This document shows, piece after piece, positions 47,298 through 57,782 of a stretch of 64,000 nucleotides of DNA. The notes beneath the pieces are model-generated. The model made no database searches. It had not been told where the DNA came from and saw nothing but the letters and a program-made list of their open reading frames with translations. This DNA is from Amanita rubescens (lineage: Eukaryota; Basidiomycota; Agaricomycetes; Agaricales; Amanitaceae), in assembly GCA_015039365.1 (NCBI GenBank), contig WION01000149.1:59376-123375 (forward strand), written 5' to 3'. The position numbers and the translations under genes are program-made. How positions within the stretch are numbered: the stretch's first letter is position 1; each line of letters starts with the position of its first letter.

Positions 47298-47755
47298 GTG
47301 CTGGTGCTGGTGAATTGTGATGGTGAATTGTGATGGTGAATTGTGATGGTGAATTGTGATGGTGAGTGCTGTGATGGTGAGTGCTGGTGCTGGTGAGTGC
47401 TGTGATGGTGAGTGCTGTGATGGTGAGTGCTGGTGCTGGTGAGTGCTGTGATGGTGAGTGCTGTGATGGTGAGTGCTGGTGCTGGTGAGTGCTGTGATGG
47501 TGAGTGCTGGTGCTGGTGAGTGCTGTGATGGTGAGTGCTGGTGCTGGTGAGTGCTGTGATGGTGAGTGCTGGTGCTGGTGAGTGCTGGTGCTGGTGAGAG
47601 CTGTGATGGTGAGTGCTGGTGCTGGTGAGAGCTGTGATGGTGAGGGCTGGTGCTGGTGAGTGCTGGTGCTGGTGAGCGCTGTGATGGTGAGTGCTGGTGC
47701 TGGTGAGTGCTGTGATGGTGAGTGCGGGTGTTGGTGAGTGCGGGTGCTGGTTGTC
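47298..47755. repeat. GTGATGGTGAGTGCTG minisatellite
   Basis: About 460 bp of tandem, irregularly ordered modules: GGTGAGTGCTGTGAT, GGTGAGTGCTGGTGCT, and at the left edge GGTGAATTGTGAT four times. Module order is mixed, as in slippage-driven arrays. Long open frames across it on the minus strand are repeats of His, Ser, Thr and Pro and are not taken as genes. Confidence 0.9.
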
Positions 47756-48584
47756 ATATCCCATTCCAGACTCCACCCAAACTCCATAACCTCGGACTCC
47801 AATGGACACCCTACTATACCCCACATCCATTCCACACTCATATCACATCAGAACATGGCCATAGAACCCCTTGTCGGACTAAGTATATAAGGCTTCACTT
47901 GTACACATACAGTAGTCTGAATATCAACTTGGATTATGCCCCAACTTGTTCTAACACTCCCTGTCTTTCATCATCTACGACCCCATCCAGACCATTCACC
48001 TCCAGACTCCAGCCCCAGACTCCAGCTCCAGACTCCAGAGTGAAGTTCTCCAGAAGTTTAGGCAAGACACACATTAGCATGGCACAGCTTGCACACTAGC
48101 CTTTCCCCACTCAGTCCCAGACCCCATTATACTCTGTCCCAATTAGAATCACTGTCCTTGTGCTGGAAGTTGACTTCTCAGCTATGTCTCAGCTATTGGC
48201 TAATCAGTACCCAGGATATAATAGTCACATAACTGACCCCATAGCTCAGTCAAAAATGGCATATAAAGCCAAACAGATATAAAACCAAAGCCCTCACTTT
48301 TTTCGGCCGGGAATGAGACCCATGAGCAGTGGTGGTGGTAGTGAGTTGGCAGTTGTATGAATAGTGGTGATAGTTGATTGTGAAGAGTGCTGGTGGTGGG
48401 ATGAGTAGTAATGGTAGTCGTACTGATGGTATGCAGGGTATGTACACCCCCAATGTACCCTGATGGACTTTCTTGATCTGTGGACCATGGTGGTGTTAGT
48501 AGTGTTAGCAGTGCTGGTATTATTAGGTAGAGTGTCATGGGAGTGATAGTCACTAGTGGTAGTGGTTGTCAAAGTGGTAGTGGT
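47756..48584. other. No gene; TE-like unique stretch
   Basis: No coding feature is supported. A short CCAGACTCCAGCTCCAGACT repeat lies at about 48,000-48,045. The stretch separates the minisatellite from the right inverted-repeat arm. Confidence 0.4.
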
Positions 48585-49250
48585 GTGACTCATGACACTG
48601 GACCATGGTCATGGGTGGTGGTGAGTCTGGTGGTGGCAGTGGTGATGATGGTAGTCTGTAGAATTGCTTGGTGATGATGGTAGTCTGTAGAATTGCTTGG
48701 TGATGTAGTAGGCCACCATTTCATTCAGGCTGAGAATGGCCAGAGCTGAGTGCTGGGGATGTGGCAGTGCATGTGCAAGAGTAGATAGGGTGAGTCCTAA
48801 GTGCTGGGGGTGCAAGCCTGAGACAGTGGACAGGGGTGGTGGGGGAGGGGGGGCTGGGGGCTGGGACCTAGGATGGTTGAGGCTAGGACCTAGGGTGGCT
48901 AAGGCTGGGACTGAGAGCACAAGTATGGCTGGGCTGGGTGAGAATCAAGCTGCAGTGCCGCACTACCATATCACATGCTCCCTCCACATCCACACCCAGT
49001 GGAACCTCTTCATTGACCAAGGCGAGTTGGAGGGACAGGGGAAGAGTATGCAAGTGAAGACAAGATGGGGTGAATGGAGCTGGGGACAGGGACAGAGCAT
49101 TGCATGAGAGACAGAACATGCAGGAGAGGGTATGGCAGGATGGAACAAAGCCAGAGCTGAGAGGGTTGAAACAGCATGCAGTGTGCAACTTAAAGTGTTA
49201 CAAGTGAGTACTAGTGACTGGTGGTGGTGGTGGTGGTGAGAGTACTGGCA
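48585..49250 (-). repeat. Right arm of the large inverted repeat
   Basis: Reverse complement of 43,780-44,780 without the solo LTR. It keeps the pre-insertion site (GGGTGAGAATCAAGCTGCAG at about 48,938). It has its own 36-bp tandem duplication (TGATGATGGTAGTCTGTAGA plus ATTGCTTGG) at 48,640-48,705. Confidence 0.7.
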
Positions 49251-49507
49251 GTAGGCCCAGATAGACTATAGTAGGACTAGGTCACAGTTGTGGTCATGAT
49301 ATAGTAGTACTAGTGTCAAGTAGTGGTATGCCAATAGTGATGGTAGCCATCTGTTGGCAAAATCAGAGCAGTCACGGTGGTGGTAGGTGATACATCGTAG
49401 TTGTGGTGGAGTCACTGGTGATGGTGAGTACTGTGAGTAGTGGTGGTGGCAGTAAATCATGAGTGAAATGCGGTGGCAGTTATGGTAGTGATACTGTCAG
49501 TAGATGG

Positions 49508-49759
49508 CTGATTGCATCTGACACTGCTGGAACACTGGCTGTCTGATTGTCTGATTGTCTAACCAGCACTGGAACACTAATTGTCTGACAGCTTGATTGT
49601 CTGACATCATCTGACAATGTCTGACAAGTGCCAGATGAGGTGTCAGATGTTGTCAGACAATGTCAGACAATCAGGCTGTCAGACAATTAGTGTTCCAGTG
49701 CTGGTTAGACAATCAGACAATCAGACAGCCAGTGTTCCAGCAGTGTCAGATGCAATCAG
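49508..49759. repeat. 252-bp near-perfect hairpin (fold-back element)
   Basis: Left arm CTGATTGCATCTGACACTGC, GGAACACTGGCTGTCTGATT and on to TCTGACAGCTTGATTGTCTG is matched by its reverse complement, ending CAGTGTCAGATGCAATCAG. Arms are about 110 bp with a short loop near 49,620-49,640. Many TCTGA/CAGAC submotifs recur. No target duplication was found. It may be a MITE or a source of hairpin RNA. Confidence 0.9.
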
Positions 49760-50224
49760 ATGAAATCAGATTTTTCCCCAATTTCCTGATGTCAAGAGGA
49801 CAATAAAAACTCCAAAACCTTAGAAGTCCTTCTCAGTATAGTGGTGGCAGGTGGTGGCAGTTGTAGTGGTAATGGTGGTTGCACTGATAATGGTGGTGGT
49901 GGTCACTCATAGTACTATCATTGATCAGGAATTTGAACAATTTTCAAATATTGTCCATAGCTCCGTGTTCTCATGTCCGACTTACCTCAGTCTTTCTCAG
50001 ACGGGAAAAGGATGTCATAACTACTGTCCTGCAATACCATCACACTTTTTGCATTTGTAGTTCCTAGATGCTGAATGATTCTATGTTCTGACCCGGAATT
50101 TGAACAAAACTGTCACGCTTTGTCACGCTTTGTCATCCCGGGAAATCAAACTCCGCAACGCACGTCACGGTCGAATTCACGTCGAAAACAACGTTGGGTA
50201 TTCTATTCGAGAAAATCAAGGTAT
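49760..50224. other. No gene supported
   Basis: Contains a GTGGTGGCAG-type tract (49,840-49,910) and unique sequence up to the stop of the minus-strand gene that follows. Nothing coding is supported. Confidence 0.4.
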
Positions 50225-52184
50225 CTACATGTTTTGCGGAACGGTATAGTAAAATGTATTATAAGGACTATTTGAATATATCGGGTTATGAAAATAGCCT
50301 TGGAAATTACCATTTAGTTGAGGAACCTGTGATGAATAGTAAGGATTCGGAGTCGTAGCTACAGCATTTCTGGGAGCATGTAGCATATGATTACTGGATG
50401 AGCTTGATGCTTCAGAAGTTGTAGTAGGGCCTTGAACAGATCGGTTCGAACGGCGGAAGAGGCCAGAAAATTGAGGATCTTCTTTTAGCTCGGGATGTGC
50501 TTCAAAGTGATCCTGGATGGCTTTCCGGATGTCCGCTTTCAAAGTCTTGTCTGTAAATGGAACACCGAGAGCGAGAGCAATGTCTTCCAAGTCGTTTTTA
50601 TTTTTACTGGACAGAGAACCCAAGAACAGTTCATTGCGAAGGCACTGAGCTTGTCGCTCTGCTTTCTTTGCATTGCGCCGCTTTGCCCTCTCTTCTTCAA
50701 TACATTTGTTTTCAGCCTTCTTTGCATCCTGGGCTGCGCGACGGGCAAGCGCTTCTGAGCTTGTGAGGATTTCTCTGTGGTCTACATGAACTGAGCGGTT
50801 TCGGCGTTGTAACTGTGCCTCTCTAGCATATTTTTGCCGAGTGGTATGTGCCAGCTGGTTGGCCATGATAATACTCCGAGCCTTGTATCGCGTCCTATCT
50901 CCGAGTAAGATCTCAACAAGATCTAAGGCATCTTTAATTGCAGCTGGATGATCGGCTTCCTGGTCGTGTATTGCTGCTGCGATACAGCCCATCCTTCGAC
51001 GGACTTCCTTGGCTGGCACATGGTCAGCAGAATTAGATCCAGAGTGGCCTATACTGGACAATGCGAGGCTAGATGATGACGAAGCCGATAAGGAGCCTGT
51101 ATTCAGGCCTCTTATGCTTGATGTAGTAAGCGACGGTTGTGCGCTACAGTCCAATAAATCATCTAAAATCCAAAAAGAAAAGTTTACTAGGCTCACCTGT
51201 TAGGCCGCTGTAACGGATGGAATCCTGTTACAGTGTGCAGCATGCTCTGAAGCCTTCCGAAGATGTCCTCCGCCATCCACCTTCGATCCGCTTTCCGTCC
51301 GCTTCCGTCCGCTTTCGATCCGCTTCGATCTGCTCCGCTCCGACGCGCGGGAATTCGTCGGAGTATGTCGGATGCACGGGAATATGTCGGATTATGTCGG
51401 ACCACAAGCGCATGGTAAGCGCATGGTAGTTACTATAAGTACATGTCACATGTAGTCGTATACAATAGCTACGAACGAGAATTGGAGTTCCCTTCCCCTC
51501 AGATCAGCCTTAGCTTAAGTCTGTGCACTATTGTGCATGGCACCTGCAGTGCTGGGTACAACCCAGAGCACATTGCAGTGTTTCACCGCGTAATCTCATC
51601 TCCTGCGATATTCTGGCTCTGAGCATTGAACGCGGGTGGTGCGGTGGTCACATTTGATTCAGCTGAGTTGACTGCGGATGTTTCCGGGAGTGGTGTCGGT
51701 CCAGTCATCACGTTGACAGGACCTGGGGTGTAATCTCCAGGTGCGCAATTACTAGTAGTGGGAGATGCATGTGTAGAATGCATGGCCGAAGTAGAAGGGA
51801 CTTGTGTGCGGGTTCCCATGTCACCAGTGATTAGATAATGGGTACCGTCACCAGCATCCTGACCATCACCGTCATCATCGCCAGTGTTGCCTTCAAGGTC
51901 TATGTCATCATCGGACGAATTCCCGATTTTTTCCAAGCCTTCAAGATTATTCCAGCAGTGAATGCTTGTTCCCGTGCTTTCATGTAGACACTAACGACGT
52001 CAGCACGTGGAAGCCCAAGACCCGTCACTGCAACATATTTCTCAAGCTCCTTCTGCCACACGCGTTGTAACAGTGGCCCAAAGACGCCACTGATGTCTAA
52101 AGGCTGCAGCTTATGTGTCGTCTTTGGTGGTAAGCAATACTTGGTGATGTGGGCCATCGCTTCGCGTGGCATGTCCGAGGCCAC
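50225..52184 (-). pseudogene. Pogo-like transposase gene remnant with SAP-like tail
   Basis: The segment starting at 52,184 reads HITKYCLPPKTTHKLQPLDI, FGPLLQRVWQKELEKYV and AGIILKAWKKSGIRP. This is the end of a DDE transposase of the pogo/Tigger type (the LPP-x-TTH-x-LQPLD block and GIRP motif). An acidic Ser/Thr-rich stretch follows to 51,583. The second part (51,150-50,225) starts after a GTGAGC...TTTTAG intron and contains a basic coiled region (AKKAERQAQCLRNELFLGSL) and a SAP-like motif (DLEDIALALGVPFTDKTLKA, DHFEAHPELKEDPQFSGLF). In mushroom genomes this tail follows pogo transposases. The N-terminal DNA-binding part and the first catalytic Asp are missing, and a 377-bp insertion separates the two halves. 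Confidence 0.65.
51209..51585. mobile_element. LTR-like insertion in the pogo-like gene
   Basis: A 377-bp block reads TGTAACGGATGG...CAGTGTTTCA on the plus strand, with TG...CA ends. It is flanked by a 4-bp direct repeat CCGC (51,205-51,208 and 51,586-51,589). Removing it rejoins the transposase tail and the following intron-bearing part. A TATA-like ACTATAAGTACATG lies inside. A 4-bp duplication is on the short side for an LTR and no empty site is in the window, so this is less certain than the 44-kb LTR. Confidence 0.5.
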
Positions 52185-53276
52185 CTTATTATGTAATAAT
52201 ATGAATGACCTTGTTTAACTAATCTAGTACATGTATTGGTATTTAGTACCAAGTAAGCATGGTACCCAGTTCCCAGCATGCAGATGCAGTGGCTGGATCA
52301 TTGAAATAGGTCAAGTTCATGGGGGTGGTGATTGAGCGGGTGATGGGTCGAAAGCTGCCAAAAGAAGCTGAGCCAATCAGAGCCAGCTCCAAATTTAGGC
52401 GACTCGGCTATGACCGATATCTGCACTGAAGTCTGGAGGGATCATGGCGGTTCACCTGAATCACGGCAGCCCACCCTGGACATGACAGGCAGTGGATCAT
52501 AGTCTGATAATAAATTTTATGTTCATTTTGTTTGATGCAGACCATGATACTTGTACATTCTACTATAGTTTGTTTGTTTCAGAAGGTCTCAGCCATCATC
52601 GGCAGCTTAAAGTGTTACAAAACTCGTCACTAAAAAAACCGATTCCTCCTTTCAGTCGGCCTCGGAATAACTCGATGTTCCTTTCTTTGGCTAATAGAAT
52701 CACAGTAGTACTTACCACCATCATGACAAATGCTTCCACCCACTACTCCTTAGTACTGCCAGTCCTCATCACCACCATCACCACCATCACCACCACCACC
52801 ACCACCCAGTGACTACCACTCACAAGTAACTACCAGCTGGCAGTAGTGAGGCTGCTACTGCCCCCAATGACTTCCATCACAACCGTTGCACCACCACTAG
52901 TACTCTTCACCATCCACTATCACTTGGCGATGTGGGCCACCGCTTTGCGTGGCATGTCTGAGGCCATCCTTTTTTTTGGCTATAATCTATAATGTTAGCG
53001 GACAACGGTGTGAGAAGCTCGTAATACTATACTGGAGGGCACAGGAACATAGTGTGGGGTCTGGGGCATTATGGATCAGCTGTGGTCACTGGTGAAGGTG
53101 GGGCAAGATACCTGATCAGCTCATTACACCAACCAGCGCTTTGTCAGCGTATCCGCTTAGTTGCTGGGAGGCAGGTAGCAACGCCTAGCGGTAACCGCCT
53201 ACCACTAAAAAATGGGTACAGCCGGCGGTACCAATATCATGTGACCATTACACTATGTTAAGTAATAGTGGTGCCT
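52185..53276. other. Transposon debris, no gene
   Basis: Includes TCGGCCTCGGAATAAC (about 52,662), a CACCACCATC tract (52,760-52,810), and at 52,921-52,965 a diverged copy of the pogo-like transposase segment (ACTTGGCGATGTGGGCCACC and onward to GAGGCC). That copy serves as the empty site for the hAT element at 44,905. No open frame is supported. Confidence 0.5.
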
Positions 53277-53993
53277 TATAGTATGGTGTGATGTACACCT
53301 TCTGAGGGGAGATTTGGGTATGGTGTGCTGTACACGATTTGAGGAGAGATTTGAATATGGTGTGTTGTACACCATCTTTGGGTATGGTGTGCTGTACACC
53401 ATTTGAGGAGAGATTTGAAAATGGTGTGTTGTACACCATCTGTGGGGAGATATAGTGTGTTGTACACCATCTGTGGCGAGGTATGGTGTGTTGTACACTG
53501 TCTGAGGGGTATGGTGAGCTGTACACCATCTAGATATGGTGATTTCCACACCAAATTCAGGATTCCATTACCATATTTAGTAACCTATTACCATATTTGG
53601 CAGAAAGAGCTGTATTATAGAAGGATTCATTGCCATATTTGGTAACCTATTACCATATTTGGCAATGCAGAATGGTGATTTGTACACCATTTTTGTATGA
53701 TGTTGGAAACACCATAATACACCTATTACCATATTTGGAAATACACTTGCATTTTCAGAATGGTGATTTGTACACCATATTTTCAATGTATGGTGTTGCT
53801 AACACCATTTCTGACCAATTGGCAACATGGTGAAATATATACCATATTGAACAATAAGGTGATTCTGACACCATCTTTGGAAAGTGAATTGTACACCATA
53901 CTGTAGGGTGTTTTCAACACCATTTTTAATCAATCAGATATGGTGAATTATCCACCATATTAAATGTTATGCATTATGGTGGGTCCAACACCG

Positions 53994-54868
53994 TAAGGCT
54001 CCAACCGTATTATCTATCTACCGTGTATATACAGTAGATACGGTATACGTATACGTATATGTATAGGGTCTGTGGAGGAAAGGCCAAAACATACAGTATA
54101 TGGTTTATTTATACGGTTGTCTCCGGAACAAATACGCCCAAAGAAAGCTGGCCTGCATCGCGTTTCACGGCTGCACGATTCGTGCCTCAGACAGTGCTGA
54201 AGGCTATGGCAATCGACCAGATCAAACTCTCATGCAACATAGACCGTGATTGATGTGTAGTTGGGCAGAATCAGCCCGGCATCGACTGGCATCATCAGGA
54301 GGAGGGCCAACCGGGGAAGGATAATCTATGCCAGCCATTGCCAGACAGCAACGGGCCAACGGTCAGTCCACACACTCCGAAATTTCAAATATGGTGGGCG
54401 AGGTGGACTGGACGATAATCTATTGGTCAACTTATGGAAGGTAAGTGTTATCAGAATTGCATTACTAACTAGTAACTGACCATTTATGCTTCTGTCGTTA
54501 TGTAGAACCTTTCAGGAGTGTTCCCGACCATTGCTTTACTTGCACGCGACATCCTTGCCATACCAGCCACGAGCGTCGCAGTAGAACGGGTGTTTTCCAA
54601 ATCCAGGCATATCTGCACTGATCTTCGTAGCTCTCTCAGGGCTGAAACAGTTCGCGAGGCCCTTTTGACGAAGGTATGGATCCGGAGTGGGCTTCTAGAA
54701 GTCGTCCAGAAGCCAGCAAAGTGCCTAAAGCACAGCTCAGTGGGACTGCCACAATAACCATATATAGATACTGTATAACTGTATTTATATGGTAAATAGA
54801 GTATAATTTACCGTATCCGTATATTTACACCCTCAGGCCTATACATATACTATATGGTTGGAGCCTTA
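53994..54868 (+). mobile_element. Deleted hAT transposon
   Basis: The 875-bp element has ends TAAGGCTCCAACCGTAT and the inverted ATATGGTTGGAGCCTTA. An 8-bp target duplication CAACACCG flanks it exactly (53,986-53,993 and 54,869-54,876). The terminus TAAGG fits the hAT YARNG rule. Inside, only the end of the transposase remains. It inserted into the ATGGTG palindrome array. Confidence 0.9.
54506..54757 (+). pseudogene. hAT transposase C-terminal dimerisation domain
   Basis: After a GTAAGT...GTAG intron the frame reads LSGVFPTIALLARDILAIPA, TSVAVERVFSKSRHIC and REALLTKVWIRSGLL. This is the hAT dimerisation block (P-x-L-A-R-D-I-L-A-I-P-A-T-S-V-x-V-E-R-x-F-S). The catalytic RNase H-like part is absent, so the element cannot move by itself. 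Confidence 0.85.
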
Positions 54869-54885
54869 CAACACCGTTGTGGAAA

Positions 54886-55394
54886 GCATTAAATGTTTTT
54901 CCGAGGCCGAGTGAAACGAAGGCTCGGTCTTATAGCGAGCATTTTTCATCAGTAAGGCTGAGACACGCCGGTATCTTCCGTGAACGGTGACCCTATCAAG
55001 TTTTAGGGGTAGCATTCCTTCAACGAAGTTAGGCCTCGGACATGCCGTGCATCGCAGCGGCCCCGTAACAGACACGTACTGCCACCAAAAAAGAGGAACG
55101 GATGGTCGAAATTCCCTCAGCACGTGACATATCTGATGTGATAGTTTTTCCAAAAACCATCGATCGTACATATCTGGATTCTGCCCTGGTACGTGAGCGC
55201 GTGAGCGCTGTATGCTCGTCTGCTCACCGTCTCATCTATCTAGGGTCTATCTTATCAACGCCAAGGCTTGATTTCCCCACCGTACTCTTTACGAACCGCC
55301 GTCTAACGTTTCCTCTACACCAGTGGTCATGCCGGCGCCTAGCAACCTGGTGATTTAGCCCCCACCACTCCCCGCATTGCCCTGCCGTCCTTGG
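54886..55394. other. No gene supported
   Basis: TTTCCGAGGCCGAGTG at about 54,893 and TTAGGCCTCGGACATGCCG at about 55,028 are inverted copies of a CCGAGGCC motif also seen at 46,082, 46,372, 52,173 and 52,664. They bracket about 150 bp and may be ends of a small element. No coding feature is seen. Confidence 0.35.
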
Positions 55395-56045
55395 TACCTC
55401 AGTACCACCACTGCTCTATTGCTGTTGTCCATGGTTTCTCAGCAGCATTGCTGCCCCGTGGCCTGTGGTTCTCCAACACCGTTCCTCCGCCTCTCGCCCA
55501 CAGTTTTCGTACACCAGCATGCCCATCATTCTTGAGAACTATCCCCCATGCCCTCGTCTGCGGTTTTGTTATACTGGCACCCCCCATGGTTCTTTGGAAC
55601 CATTCGCCATGCCCCCGCCCGCGGTTTTCTGACACTAGCAATGCCATGGTTCTTGCGAACCGTTCGCCCACCCTTGCCCGTGGTTTTCTTACACCAGCAC
55701 CCCCATGGTTCTGTAGAACCAATCATCACGCCCCCACCCACAGTTTTCTTACACCAGCACGCCGTGGTTCTTGAGAACCGTTCGCCATGCCCCCCGGGCC
55801 GCCCGTGGTATTCTTACACTGGCGCCCCATGGTTTTCCAGAAACCATTCTCCACGCCTTCGCCTGTGGTTTTCTTACACCAGTACGTACCCCCGTGGTTT
55901 TCTTACACCAACACCTCCATGGTTTTTTAGAACTGTTCCCCACGACCCGCGGTTTTCTTACACCAGTACCCCCATGGTTTTTTAGAGCCATTTTCCACCC
56001 CCTCGCCCGTGGTTTTCTTACACCGACATCGGCCATTTGGCGTTG
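55395..56045. repeat. ~61-bp minisatellite
   Basis: About ten units carry TGGTTCTTGAGAACC (a palindromic core), CCCCGCCCGTGGTTTTCTTA and CACCAGCACCCCCA. TTTTCTTACACCAG-like marks fall near 55,501, 55,563, 55,625, 55,686, 55,747, 55,811, 55,872, 55,954 and 56,014. Units are 60-65 bp with moderate divergence. Open frames through it on both strands are repeat artefacts. Confidence 0.88.
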
Positions 56046-57782
56046 CATGGGTACACCCGCGATTGTACCCCATCATCATCGGCATTTTTCTCCTCTTCCC
56101 ATTTTGACCATACGTCCCCAACTCTCCGGCACTGCTAGCCGTGCGATCAGGGCGAGCAGCTATTAAGATGCATCATCCACAGCAGCCTCCAGCATTGTTT
56201 CGCTGGTGTTCGTTGCGACAGTGACTATGATATAGTATGACCATTCGGTCAGACACGACCGGGGGCGTCGTATGAACACCTGCTATGCATCCACATCAAC
56301 TCTCCCACCTCATTCTCCACCACGAACATAGCCACCACCCTCTACTCAACCCCCGTCTTCTCCTCTAGCTGTAGCTGCCGTATTCACTTTCAGCATAGCC
56401 AACAGGAAATTTGGCACATCGAGCCCCCCATCAGCTCATTCTCCCCCTGCAGCACCTCCACCAGACGAATCGCTACGCAGTGTCCAAGCTGCGGAAGTCA
56501 CCGTATATCACGTGACTAGTTGGACCGTCAAACCTCAACCACGGACAGCGTTCAAATTAAAGCTTTACGCCCGCCTGCGCGGCACAACCCGCAACATCCT
56601 TGGCCAATATGAAAATGAGGGGGCCTCGGAATTCCAGTTACAATTAGCCCGGGCAAGTGATATTTGCAAGTTATCTGGCATACGCATACACGACTCGGGA
56701 CAAATGCATAATTACTTCTAGTAAACCCGTCAATACCAGCGGCAACTTGTCATCATTGGTGTCAACCACTACATTGGCCTCAAATTTCAAATAAAGTACA
56801 TCCCCTATAGCATCCTCCATATAGATGTGATCTCTGTCGACTCCATATGGGATTTGCGTGTTTTGGTTGAGTAATAAAATAATGCGTGCGTGTCCGTTAC
56901 TTTCACCACTTTCGTCCATCTAACGTCGGGGTGCAGGGCAATGGTCTAGTAATCCATGTGTCAACTGCCATAGATGAACCCACCACGCCTATATTGGTGA
57001 GAGCGGTATGGTCTTTAACAGGAACCGGGACGGCTCGTGCGGACTTCAGACCGTTGTAGATAAGTATACCCATTCGATAAGGGCGCTATTACTAAGCCAG
57101 CAGTCAGCTAAACGTCACAACATTGGTTTCCGCTGCGGTAACGGACTGGAAGATTACTGGTAGTTTGGCTGTAGGTGCCATAAGGTTGTCGCGTACGTGA
57201 GCAACATGGTCGTAGGCTGTTATCCGAGTTGCGTGGAGGAATGGCATGTTCCAAAACAAGAACGAAAGAGAAACGCCTGAGCACGTTCTTATTTATGGAT
57301 TGGTGATAACCCCTCTCTCTCTTTTTGAACAACCGGAGTTTGTGCGGATGGACGTCCTCCTGCCACCGAAGGGGTGATCTAGAGAAAGAGAAGACCTCAC
57401 GAGGCTGATTATATCATTGTTTTATGTATCAGTTCAGCCAAGGCAGTAATATGCAATGAGTCGTAACGTAGAAAGTATTGAAGCCTATTTCCTCCTTTTA
57501 TCCAATTTTATTTATTTAGGGCATATCGAGAAAAGAAACAAACGATGATGATTCACCTCAATTGATATTCATAGTATCCATTTCACGTTTTTTCCCACTT
57601 TTCCTCGCCGAGGTCTTAGCCTGTTTCACGGTGGTGGAGATGGCGCGCTAAGAGAGGAAGAGGCCATGGATGACTGGAGAATATGTGAGCATAAACAGAT
57701 TAATTAGACAAGAAGATATCGTTACCCCAGCATTCCTTTCCCCGGAGCTAGGGGTGAAACGCTGTCAATGACTTTTAAGTGA
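56046..57782. other. Unassigned stretch
   Basis: A minus-strand frame at 56,919-56,690 (IILLLNQNTQIPYGVDRDHI, then DAIGDVLYLKFEANVVVD) has protein-like composition. It shows no recognisable domain, and no flanking exons could be joined. The rest shows nothing I can support as coding. Confidence 0.3.

Larger units (their letters stand above)
53281..54885. repeat. Array of ATGGTG...CACCAT mini-palindromes
   Basis: Roughly 20 imperfect palindromes of the form ATGGTGTGYTGTACACCAT occur at about 25-45-bp spacing from 53,281 to 53,993. They include variants such as GGTGATTTGTACACCAT and GGTGTTGCTAACACCAT. The array resumes after the hAT insertion with CAACACCGTTGTGG. Each unit can form a hairpin with a 6-9-bp stem. 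Confidence 0.85.

Noticed and set aside
47162..47841. Long His/Ser/Thr/Pro open frames on the minus strand
   Set aside because: They are read-through of the GTGATGGTGAGTGCTG minisatellite, open in two frames at once, with no other evidence of a gene.
55391..56166. Open frames on both strands through the 61-bp minisatellite
   Set aside because: Both strands are open because stop codons are rare in the unit; frame changes with each 61-bp unit.
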